DNA of 45,693 nt, taken from contig CALEIS010000039.1 of NCBI GenBank assembly GCA_937877675.1, positions 1-45,693 on the forward strand, read 5' to 3'. Positions 1-7,302 of this stretch are shown in pieces (positions within the stretch are counted from its first letter, which is position 1; every line of letters starts with the position of its first letter). The notes below the pieces were generated by a model. That model worked only from the letters and a program-made list of their open reading frames with translations, searched no databases and had not been told where the DNA came from. The position numbers were made by a program, and so were the translations under genes. The stretch is from an uncultured Clostridia bacterium (GTDB lineage Bacteria > Bacillota > Clostridia > Oscillospirales > Acutalibacteraceae).

Positions 1-3000
1 AATTTCCATTGTGAAAGCACAATACATAGACATAACTATGTTAAAACAGGCGAATGTGTAGCGGAATTCTGTGATGAAGAAGGTTACACAACATACACTT
101 GTGAATGTGGTCATTCTTACAATGGAGATTATGTTAAAGCAACAGAGCATAACTATGATAATGGTGTTGTAACAACAAATCCAACTTGTACCGCTGATGG
201 TGTTAAAACATTTACTTGCTCAAAATGTGGTGGTACATATACAGAGGCAGTTACAAAAACAGGTCATAGTTATGATGATGGTGTTGTAACAAAAGACCCA
301 ACATGTACCGCTGATGGTGTTAAAACATTCACTTGTTCAAATTGTGGCGATAAATATACAGAATCAGTTGATAAGGATTCAAGTCACAATTATGAATTAG
401 TCGTAAATACATCACCAAGTGAAACAGAATGTGTTAAGAAATATAAATGTACAAATTGTGGAGATACATATTCTAAATCAGTTGGTTCATCAGGTCACAC
501 TAAGATTGCTGTTCCAGAAGTTGCTCCAACAGAAACAAAATATGGTCTTACAGCAGGTGTAGTTTGTTCATATTGTGGTGGAGTGTTTGTGAAACAGGAA
601 ATTATCCCTGCACTCGGCACAAATGATGACCCTTCTGTAATTGTTTCTGGTACTTGTGGTACTAGCGTTAATTGGACTTATAATAAAGAAACATACACTT
701 TGACTATTTCAGGTACAGGTGCGATGAATAGATATAAATCTACACAGTCAACTCCATGGGATGGTTATAAGAGTGATATTAAATCAATCATTATAGAAGA
801 AGGCGTTACCACAATTGGTAACTATGCATTCAAATATTGCACAAGCCTTATGTATATATCAATTCCTGATACTTTAACACAAATTGGTTCTAATGCATTT
901 TTAGGATGTTCATCATTAAGAAGTGTAACTATGTCAGACGCAGTAGATACAGTTACAAGTAGTGCATTTAAAAATTGTACAAGTCTTATAAGTGTAAGAT
1001 TGAGCAATAACATTTCATATATTGAAGACAGTTTGTTTGAGGGATGCTCTTCTCTTATCCATGTTACAGTTCCTGATAGTGTATATTACATAAATGCTAA
1101 TGCATTTGCTGATTGTAAAAAACTCAAAAGTGTAACTATTGGTGCAAACACAATAATTGTTTATGCTAATGCTTTCAAAAACTGTAATTCTCTTACAACT
1201 GTTCATTATGTAGGTACAGAAGAACAATGGAATGCGATTTCTATTGTTGAAACAGGAAATGCTCCATTTACAGGTGCAAATATTCATTACAACAGCACAA
1301 ATGATAATGACGTAGAAGGACATAAACATAACTATACAGTCACAGAAAGTAAGCCAAGCTGTACAGAAGCTGGATATACAAAATTTGTATGTGATTGTGG
1401 AGATGAATACATAGAAAATTATCCCGCTCACGGTCACTTGTTTGTAGAAATTCCTGTGGTTCTTCCAACATCCACAAGTGAAGGGTTTACAGGTGGCGAA
1501 AAATGTTCATATTGTGATATGGTAACAGTTGAGCCGATGATGGTACCAAAAATTAATGACGGTGTAATAGCAGGCGAAGCAGGCAGAGATATTATCTGGA
1601 CATTTGATTCAGAAACTATGACATTAGAATTCTTCGGCAAAGGTGCAATGCCTGATTACGACCCTACAAAAGAAATTGATAATGTGCCTGATGAATGTCC
1701 TTGGCCAACTTACAGCGGTATGAGATATATTGTTGTGCACGAGGGAATAACTAAGGTTGGAATGTGTTCTTTTTATGGTATGAGAGCACTTTCAAGAATA
1801 TCATTACCATCAACTTTAATATTTGTCAGTAGGGCGGCCTTTTATAATTGCGGATATATTGATGTTGTTTATGCAGGTACAGAGGAAGATTGGAACAATA
1901 AGGTAACTGTCTACAATTCAGGAAACAACAGTTTGAATAGTGCTACATTCTATTACTCAGATTACGATGGTGTACTTGATTCAGGTACACACGGTGATAA
2001 TATCACTTGGGTTTATGATGGTTTAACTTATACACTTATAATTTCCGGTACAGGTCCAATGAAAGTTATTAGTGGTCCTCTTGAAGATTATCCATGGGAT
2101 GATTATAAAAATGTTATTGAAACCATTATAATAGAGGAAGGCGTAACAACAATTGCAGCCAATGCATTTTGGCAGTTTACCTTCACAAAAATTACATTAC
2201 CGAACACTTTGACAACAATTGGTTCTGGAGCATTTTTTGATTGTAATGATTTTGAGAGCATCACTTTCCCTGCGAGCTTAACAGAAATTAAAAATCGTGC
2301 ATTTTATTCTGCTGATGGTATTAGTGATATTTACTATTTGGGTACAGAAGAGCAGTGGAAGAATAATGTAAATAAATCAGGACTTTCTTATTATGAAGAT
2401 TCTTGGTGGCCAATAACATATCATTTCACTGATTCTACAGAAATAAGAGATAATCATTTCTATCTTAAAGGAGAAATGCAAAAAGCATATCAACTTATTG
2501 AACTTAATGGTGATTTCTACTTCATCGGTGACCGCCATGAAATCGTTAGAAATAAGAAGGTGTATCTCAGTGAAGCAAGAATAAATGGTCTTACTTATGA
2601 AGACGGTACACCAATTACTCCAGGTTACTACGACTTTGACGAAGATGGTAAAATGGTAATTCTCAATGGTCTTGTTGGTGATAAGATTTATGTAAATAAT
2701 ACTATGTTGAAGGCGTATCAGCTTGTTAGAATTAATCGCAACATCTACTTCATCGGCGACCGTCATGAAATCGTTAAGAATAAGCAAGTTTATCTTAGTG
2801 AATCAAGAATCAATGGTGTTACATATGCAAATGGCACACCAATCGTAGAAGGTTATTATGAGTTTGATGAAAACGGTAAAATGATAATGCGCGATGGCAT
2901 TGTTGGTAACTACATCTATAAAAACAATGTTCAGTTGAAGGCATATCAGCTTGTCGAGGTTGACGGTGACTTCTACTTTATCGGTGACCGCCACGAAATA

Positions 3001-3579
3001 GTTAAGAATAAGCAGATTTATCTCAATGAAGCAAGAATCAATGGCTTAACTTATGCAGATGGCACACCAATTACTCCAGGTTACTACAATGTGGATGAAA
3101 ATGGTAGGTTAATTATTATCAATGGTATTGTAGGAAACAAAATTTACAAGAATAATGTTCAGTTAAAAGCATATCAGCTTGTTGAGATTGATGGTGATTT
3201 CTATTTCATCGGTGACCGCCATGAAATCGTAAAAGATAAGAGAATTTATCTCAACGAGGCAAGAATCAATGGTCATACATACGCAGATGGTACTCCGATT
3301 ACAGTAGGATATTACAACGTTGATGCTGATGGCAAGATGATTATTCTCAATGGTGTTGTTGATGGCTATGTTTATAAGAACAACACAAAATTAAATGCAT
3401 ACCAACTTGTTGAAGTTGATGGTGATTTCTACTATATTGGTGATGGACAGCAAATTTCTATAAATAGTCGAATTTATCTGACTGAAGAAACAATTAATGC
3501 TCTTACTTTTGAAGATGGAACACCAATTACACCTGGTTATTATGTCTTTGATGAGTATGGCAGAATGATAATTGAATAA
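1..3579 (+). CDS. Modular BspA-type leucine-rich-repeat surface protein, 5' end outside window
   Basis: The reading frame is open from base 1, so the N-terminus and signal peptide lie upstream; 1192 codons are visible. Residues 1-194 carry cysteine-rich modules with a CxxCG pattern (for example CSKCGGTY and CSNCGDKY), two of them repeating at 39 residues. Three modules follow that each open with a G..G....W....TL.I.G.G.M consensus and continue with BspA-like LRR_5 repeats (AFKNCTSL, IPDTLTQIGSNAF); they start near residues 215, 520 and 660. A second Cys-rich module lies between the first two. Five 76-residue repeats fill residues 829-1192. This family is cell-surface or secreted in gut Bacillota and probably binds host or polysaccharide ligands; the actual ligand cannot be read. 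The C-terminal repeats resemble cell-wall-binding-like repeats (GYYNVDENGR), which is my inference. A strong terminator follows. Confidence 0.85.
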   Translation, partial: NFHCESTIHRHNYVKTGECVAEFCDEEGYTTYTCECGHSYNGDYVKATEHNYDNGVVTTNPTCTADGVKTFTCSKCGGTYTEAVTKTGHSYDDGVVTKDPTCTADGVKTFTCSNCGDKYTESVDKDSSHNYELVVNTSPSETECVKKYKCTNCGDTYSKSVGSSGHTKIAVPEVAPTETKYGLTAGVVCSYCGGVFVKQEIIPALGTNDDPSVIVSGTCGTSVNWTYNKETYTLTISGTGAMNRYKSTQSTPWDGYKSDIKSIIIEEGVTTIGNYAFKYCTSLMYISIPDTLTQIGSNAFLGCSSLRSVTMSDAVDTVTSSAFKNCTSLISVRLSNNISYIEDSLFEGCSSLIHVTVPDSVYYINANAFADCKKLKSVTIGANTIIVYANAFKNCNSLTTVHYVGTEEQWNAISIVETGNAPFTGANIHYNSTNDNDVEGHKHNYTVTESKPSCTEAGYTKFVCDCGDEYIENYPAHGHLFVEIPVVLPTSTSEGFTGGEKCSYCDMVTVEPMMVPKINDGVIAGEAGRDIIWTFDSETMTLEFFGKGAMPDYDPTKEIDNVPDECPWPTYSGMRYIVVHEGITKVGMCSFYGMRALSRISLPSTLIFVSRAAFYNCGYIDVVYAGTEEDWNNKVTVYNSGNNSLNSATFYYSDYDGVLDSGTHGDNITWVYDGLTYTLIISGTGPMKVISGPLEDYPWDDYKNVIETIIIEEGVTTIAANAFWQFTFTKITLPNTLTTIGSGAFFDCNDFESITFPASLTEIKNRAFYSADGISDIYYLGTEEQWKNNVNKSGLSYYEDSWWPITYHFTDSTEIRDNHFYLKGEMQKAYQLIELNGDFYFIGDRHEIVRNKKVYLSEARINGLTYEDGTPITPGYYDFDEDGKMVILNGLVGDKIYVNNTMLKAYQLVRINRNIYFIGDRHEIVKNKQVYLSESRINGVTYANGTPIVEGYYEFDENGKMIMRDGIVGNYIYKNNVQLKAYQLVEVDGDFYFIGDRHEIVKNKQIYLNEARINGLTYADGTPITPGYYNVDENGRLIIINGIVGNKIYKNNVQLKAYQLVEIDGDFYFIGDRHEIVKDKRIYLNEARINGHTYADGTPITVGYYNVDADGKMIILNGVVDGYVYKNNTKLNAYQLVEVDGDFYYIGDGQQISINSRIYLTEETINALTFEDGTPITPGYYVFDEYGRMIIE
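188..352 (+). repeat. Tandem 39-residue Cys-rich modules
   Basis: A 117-base unit is present at least twice within the surface-protein gene. The string ccgctgatggtgttaaaaca starts at 191 and again at 308, an exact 39-codon spacing. Each module encodes a CTADGVKTFTC stretch followed by CxxCG. Similar but more diverged units lie before and after. The paired CxxC motifs suggest metal binding or disulphides outside the cell. Confidence 0.75.
2485..3576 (+). repeat. Five 76-residue C-terminal protein repeats (228-base period)
   Basis: Repeat starts encoding AYQL are at 2485, 2713, 2941, 3169 and 3397, an exact 228-base period. The consensus contains FYFIGDRHEIV, an INGLTYADGTPI segment, then PGYYNVDENG. 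The middle copies are the most alike. The last copy is diverged (GDGQQIS replaces GDRHEI). The DNA similarity makes this a site for copy-number change by recombination. Confidence 0.85.
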
Positions 3580-3592
3580 AATTTCACAAAAC

Positions 3593-3623
3593 AAAAAGCT
3601 CTGCTTAAATGCAGAGCTTTTTT
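3593..3623 (+). terminator. Rho-independent terminator of the surface-protein gene
   Basis: A 10-bp stem aaagctctgc / gcagagcttt with a 6-base loop is followed by a T run, 15 bases after the stop codon. Confidence 0.9.
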
Positions 3624-3632
3624 GATTATATT

Positions 3633-3737
3633 TTATTGTTGGTCAGCCCAGTTATAATTTCTTAATTCACCACTTTCAAGAAGTTGAGGGTAGTCCCATT
3701 GTCTTAATGTTTCATAAACACCAATTGCAACAGGATA
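3633..3737 (-). pseudogene. Truncated 3' tail of an unidentified gene
   Basis: The minus strand has a 34-codon open stretch ending in a TAA at 3633-3635. It has gene-like composition (segments ETLRQWDYPQLLESG and LRNYNWADQQ), but it begins abruptly right after an in-frame stop at 3738-3740, where the plus strand carries a different gene remnant. I do not recognise the family. It could be the C-terminus of a gene lost in a rearrangement, or chance coding potential. Confidence 0.45.
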
Positions 3738-3777
3738 TCACAATGTTGATGCTGATGGAAAACTCATAATCGAATAA
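3718..3777 (+). pseudogene. Remnant of a paralogous repeat-protein 3' end
   Basis: The plus strand encodes TPIATGYHNVDADGKLIIE followed by TAA. This matches the end of the 76-residue repeat in the upstream surface protein (TPITVGYYNVDADGKMII). An in-frame stop at 3715-3717 cuts it off on the 5' side. It is therefore the last 19 codons of a second, mostly deleted, paralogous surface protein, still followed by a terminator. Confidence 0.7.
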
Positions 3778-3785
3778 CAAAATAA

Positions 3786-3816
3786 AAGCCGTGCTGAAAA
3801 GCACGGCTTAATTTTT
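3786..3816. terminator. Bidirectional terminator between remnant and ackA
   Basis: A stem aagccgtgct / agcacggctt is closed by a GAAA tetraloop. It has a T run on the right and an A run on the left, so it can stop transcription from both sides, including ackA, which ends at 3832. Confidence 0.85.
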
Positions 3817-3831
3817 TGTGTTTGTAATAAA

Positions 3832-5040
3832 TTAAAGAGCGTTTACAATATCTCTTGTATCTCTTGCAATAGCAAGTTCTTCGTTTGTAGGAAGAACATA
3901 AACCTTAACCTTTGAATTTTCAGTTGAAAGTTCGCCTTCTTTACCCTTAACAAGTGTCTTACCGATTTCGTTATTAATTTCAATACCGAGGTATGAAAGC
4001 TCGTTACAGATGTTGTCACGAAGGTCATCAGCATTTTCACCGATACCACCTGTGAATACAATAGCATCAATACCATCCATAGCAGCAGTATAAGCACCGA
4101 TGAATTTCTTAATCTGGTAGCCAAGCATTTTTCTTGCAAGAGCACACTGTTCGTTACCTTCAGCTGCAGCAGCCTTAACATCACGGTCGTCAGATGAAAG
4201 TTCAGAAACACCCATGATACCTGATTTCTTGTTAAGAAGAGTATCCATTTCCTTAACTGAAAGGTTTTCTTTTTCCATAAGGAAAAGAACAACTGATGGG
4301 TCAATAGCGCCACAACGAGTACCCATTTCAAGACCATCAAGTGGAGTGAGTCCCATTGATGTGTCAATTACCTTACCATTCTTAACAGCAGCGATTGATG
4401 AACCATTACCAAGGTGGCAAGTAACAATTTTAAGGTCTTCAATATTTTTACCCATAACTTCTGCACATCTTGCACTTACAAATTTGTGTGAAGTACCGTG
4501 GAAACCATAACGACGGATTGAGTATTTCTTTGTGAATTCATAAGGAATAGCAAATGTGTATGCTTCAGCAGGCATTGTGCTGTGGAATGCGTTATCAAAA
4601 ACAGCAACCTGAGGAACCTCTTTACCAAAAAGTTCAATACTTGCGTTGATACCCATAATATTTGCAGGGTTATGAAGTGGAGCAAGGTCATTCATGCCTT
4701 CAATACCTGCGATAACTTCGTCATCAATAAGAACACTCTTGTTGAAACGTGAGCCACCCTGAACAACACGGTGACCAACAGCAGTAATTTCGCTGATATC
4801 GTCAATAACCTTGTATTCACCCTCTGTAAGAGCTTGCTTAACAGCAGCAAAAGCTTCTGTGTGATTGCTCATAGGTGCATTGTATTCAATTTTCTGTCCG
4901 TCAGGAGTTTTGAAACTGATACATGCTTCAGGAGTACCAACTCTTTCACAAATACCCTTTGCAATTACACTTTCATCAGCCATGTCAATAAGCTGATATT
5001 TAAGTGATGAACTACCTGCGTTAATAACAAGAACTTTCAT
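3832..5040 (-). CDS. ackA: Acetate kinase
   Basis: This 402-residue protein matches acetate kinase in full length (usual length about 400). It interconverts acetyl phosphate plus ADP with acetate plus ATP in the cytoplasm, the ATP-yielding last step of acetate fermentation. Visible signatures are VINAGSSSLKY at 4-14 with N7, R91 in GHRVVQGG, D149 in AVFDN, GFHGTSH with H181, and R242 in EMGTRCG, which correspond to the known catalytic residues of the family. No phosphotransacetylase gene is adjacent here. The gene is divergent from tmcAL, with a consensus promoter at 5092-5120 and ATG preceded by GGAGA. Confidence 0.97.
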   Translation of the reverse strand: MKVLVINAGSSSLKYQLIDMADESVIAKGICERVGTPEACISFKTPDGQKIEYNAPMSNHTEAFAAVKQALTEGEYKVIDDISEITAVGHRVVQGGSRFNKSVLIDDEVIAGIEGMNDLAPLHNPANIMGINASIELFGKEVPQVAVFDNAFHSTMPAEAYTFAIPYEFTKKYSIRRYGFHGTSHKFVSARCAEVMGKNIEDLKIVTCHLGNGSSIAAVKNGKVIDTSMGLTPLDGLEMGTRCGAIDPSVVLFLMEKENLSVKEMDTLLNKKSGIMGVSELSSDDRDVKAAAAEGNEQCALARKMLGYQIKKFIGAYTAAMDGIDAIVFTGGIGENADDLRDNICNELSYLGIEINNEIGKTLVKGKEGELSTENSKVKVYVLPTNEELAIARDTRDIVNAL

Positions 5041-5067
5041 TTTAACATCTCCATTTATAAATTTTTC

Positions 5068-5096
5068 TTGAAGTAATTTTAAACCTGTATTATTAT
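5068..5096 (+). promoter_or_regulatory. Predicted promoter of tmcAL
   Basis: TTGAAG (5068-5073), a 17-base spacer and TATTAT (5091-5096). It overlaps the ackA promoter on the other strand with an exact centre of symmetry. Confidence 0.55.
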
Positions 5097-5120
5097 ATAC
5101 TTATATTCATGTAATTTCAA
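5092..5120 (-). promoter_or_regulatory. Predicted promoter of ackA
   Basis: Minus-strand TTGAAA (5120-5115), a 17-base spacer and TATAAT (5097-5092). Confidence 0.75.
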
Positions 5121-5158
5121 GATTTCTTTTACCAATATTTTGAAAAAGGGGTAAAAAT

Positions 5159-6334
5159 ATGTCTGTAATCGGTATTGTTTGCGAATTTAACCCATTTCAT
5201 AAAGGACATAAACATTTAATTGACTCTGTTAAACAACAGGGTGATATTGTTGTGTGTGTAATGAGTGGTAACTATGTTCAACGTTGTGAACCTGCAATCT
5301 TTCCAAAAGATATACGTGTCGAAATGGCATTGAAAAATGGTGCTGATATAGTGTTAGAATTACCTTTTGTATATGCAACAGCATCAGCAGAGATTTTTGC
5401 ACGAAATGCAGTTAAAATTCTTGATTCTTTTGGATGTGATAAAATCGCATTTGGTGCAGAAACTGCAAATATTGATGATTTATCAAATGTAGTTGATATT
5501 TTATTGGATGATGACTTTTATAGTAAAATTAACAAATATCTTAATGATGGCTTAAGTTATCCGGTTGCCCGTCAAAACGCATTTGATGAATATGGCTATA
5601 ATTTTGATATATCAATGCCAAACAATATTCTTGCACTGGAGTATATCAAGGCTATCAAACGAATAGATTCAAAAATGTTACCTATTGCAATTAAAAGGAT
5701 TGGGGCAGGGTATAACGATACTATTGCTGTTGATGACTTTGCTTCTGCAACACATATTCGTTCACTTATAAATAATAATGAGGATTTCAGTAAATTTGTA
5801 CCTGATAATCTTTGTGAAATATTCAAAGAGATTATTGAAAAAGGTAAATTAGTATCTCTTGAAAAATTTAATTTAGTTGCATTGACTCTTTTACGAGATA
5901 AAATTGGCTCTGATATGACAGATATTGCTAATATGTCAGAAGGTCTAGAGAATAGAATAGAAAATGCTGTTAAGAATAGTACAAATATTAGTGAGTTATA
6001 CGATAATGTGAAAACAAAGAGATATACACATTCAAGAGTAAGACGTGCAGTTTTGAGTATTATGTTTGGTATTACAAGTGATGACCTGAATATCTCTGTA
6101 CCTTATTGTAGAATGCTTGGATTTAACACAAAAATTTCTGATAAAATCGGTAATTTGGTTGATAATTGTAAATTGCCATTTATTGTTAACTATTCGGATT
6201 TTTCTAAATTTAATTCACCCGAAATTAACAGAATCTTCGAATTGGAAAATAAATCAACAGATATATATAATCTTATGCTAGAGTCTTTTGATATTTGTTC
6301 AAAAGAAATGACAAGCACACCCAAGAAAATATAA
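5159..6334 (+). CDS. tmcAL: tRNA(Met) cytidine acetate ligase (TmcAL, YlbM family)
   Basis: The 391-residue protein begins with GIVCEFNPFHKGH (residues 5-17), the nucleotidyltransferase-like HxGH motif (HKGH, 14-17) that defines the TmcAL/DUF795 family. Characterised members adenylate acetate with ATP and transfer the acetyl group to cytidine 34 of elongator tRNA-Met, giving ac4C. The length matches the family. The start has an AAAAAGGGG ribosome site. The gene sits back to back with ackA, which handles the same metabolite, acetate; that the two are functionally linked is an inference. Confidence 0.93.
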   Translation: MSVIGIVCEFNPFHKGHKHLIDSVKQQGDIVVCVMSGNYVQRCEPAIFPKDIRVEMALKNGADIVLELPFVYATASAEIFARNAVKILDSFGCDKIAFGAETANIDDLSNVVDILLDDDFYSKINKYLNDGLSYPVARQNAFDEYGYNFDISMPNNILALEYIKAIKRIDSKMLPIAIKRIGAGYNDTIAVDDFASATHIRSLINNNEDFSKFVPDNLCEIFKEIIEKGKLVSLEKFNLVALTLLRDKIGSDMTDIANMSEGLENRIENAVKNSTNISELYDNVKTKRYTHSRVRRAVLSIMFGITSDDLNISVPYCRMLGFNTKISDKIGNLVDNCKLPFIVNYSDFSKFNSPEINRIFELENKSTDIYNLMLESFDICSKEMTSTPKKI

Positions 6335-6350
6335 TTTTTTGCAGGAAAAC

Positions 6351-6368
6351 TTGCAAAATTTATTGCAA
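6351..6368. promoter_or_regulatory. Candidate operator: TTGCAA-N6-TTGCAA dyad
   Basis: Two palindromic TTGCAA hexamers are separated by six bases. The second coincides with the -35 box of the downstream promoter. This placement suits autoregulation by the RpiR-type protein encoded next. Confidence 0.45.
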
Positions 6369-6391
6369 TTCTGTTGATAAAAAGGTATAAT
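6363..6391 (+). promoter_or_regulatory. Predicted promoter of the rpiR-cmk-plsC-ispH operon
   Basis: TTGCAA (6363-6368), a 17-base spacer and a perfect TATAAT (6386-6391), 36 bases before the first start codon. Confidence 0.75.
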
Positions 6392-6426
6392 TTAAATTAC
6401 GTTGAAAATTTTTTGGAGATGTTTAA

Positions 6427-7302
6427 ATGAAAACTTTAAATTTTTCAAATGTTGATTTAACAACAAAGAAACTGTCAAAAGGACATAAAAAGCTTGTTAA
6501 ATACATATCTGAAAATTATGATAAAGCTGCCTTTATGACAGCATCCAAACTTGGTGAAAATGTTGGTGTAAGTGAATCTACAGTTGTTCGTTTTGCAACA
6601 GAAATGGGCTTTAAGGGTTATCCTGAATTGCAAAAAGAATTACAACAGATGATTAAATCAAAACTGACAGCTGTTCAAAGAATGGAAGTTTCAAGTAATC
6701 TTATAGGTGAAGATGACGCCATAAAGAAAGTTCTTAATGGTGATATTGAATTAATTAGAGATACACTTGAATCGGTAAGTGATGTTGAATTTAGAAGTGC
6801 AGTTGAGATAATAAATAAAGCAAAAAAAATATATATTCTTGGCGTTAGAAGTTCTGCAGCCTTGGCAAGTTTCCTTTATTTCTATCTTAATCCAGTTTTT
6901 GAAAATGTTGTTCTTGTTGATACAACAAGTGGTAGTGAAATGTTTGAGCAGATGTTTAGAATTAGTGAAGATGATGTTTGTGTTGCCATCAGCTTTCCAA
7001 GATATTCTAAGCAAACAATTAATGCACTACGTTTTATAAATGATAGAGGGACGAAAATTATTGCAATTACGGACTCTGCTGTTTCTCCAATAGCCGAGTA
7101 TGCAGATAATTTACTTGTTGCCAAGAGTGATATGGTTTCAGTTGTTGACTCACTTGTTGCACCTTTAAGTCTTATTAATGCTTTGATTGTGGCACTTACA
7201 TTTAGCAGACGTGAAGAGGTTTATAACAATTTTAATAAACTTGAAAGCATCTGGGATGAATATCAGGTTTACGATAAGGCTGATGGTGAGGAAAATGAGT
7301 AA
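6427..7302 (+). CDS. MurR/RpiR-family transcriptional regulator
   Basis: The 291-residue protein has the two-domain plan of the RpiR family. An N-terminal HTH_6 DNA-binding domain (about 1-80) contains SKLGENVGVSESTVVRFATEMGFKGYPELQ. A sugar-isomerase (SIS) domain (about 125-265) contains ILGVRSSAALA and a SFPRYSKQT segment. RpiR proteins sense phosphosugars and control sugar or amino-sugar genes. Here the gene heads an operon of nucleotide, lipid and isoprenoid genes rather than sugar genes, so its effector cannot be guessed. It ends 8 bases inside the next gene. ATG follows TTGGAGATGTTTA. Confidence 0.9.
   Translation: MKTLNFSNVDLTTKKLSKGHKKLVKYISENYDKAAFMTASKLGENVGVSESTVVRFATEMGFKGYPELQKELQQMIKSKLTAVQRMEVSSNLIGEDDAIKKVLNGDIELIRDTLESVSDVEFRSAVEIINKAKKIYILGVRSSAALASFLYFYLNPVFENVVLVDTTSGSEMFEQMFRISEDDVCVAISFPRYSKQTINALRFINDRGTKIIAITDSAVSPIAEYADNLLVAKSDMVSVVDSLVAPLSLINALIVALTFSRREEVYNNFNKLESIWDEYQVYDKADGEENE

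Noticed and set aside
2485..3576. Regular 228-base repeats suggestive of an array
   Set aside because: They are in-frame coding repeats of one protein with no short repeat-spacer pattern, so not CRISPR.
3843..4367. Long minus-strand frame inside ackA
   Set aside because: It is an alternative frame within ackA; its translation is Leu/Ser-rich and lacks any motif, while ackA matches its family end to end.
7187..7294. Upstream extension of the flavoprotein gene
   Set aside because: It lies inside the regulator gene in another frame, and the FAD motif and ribosome site place the start at 7295.
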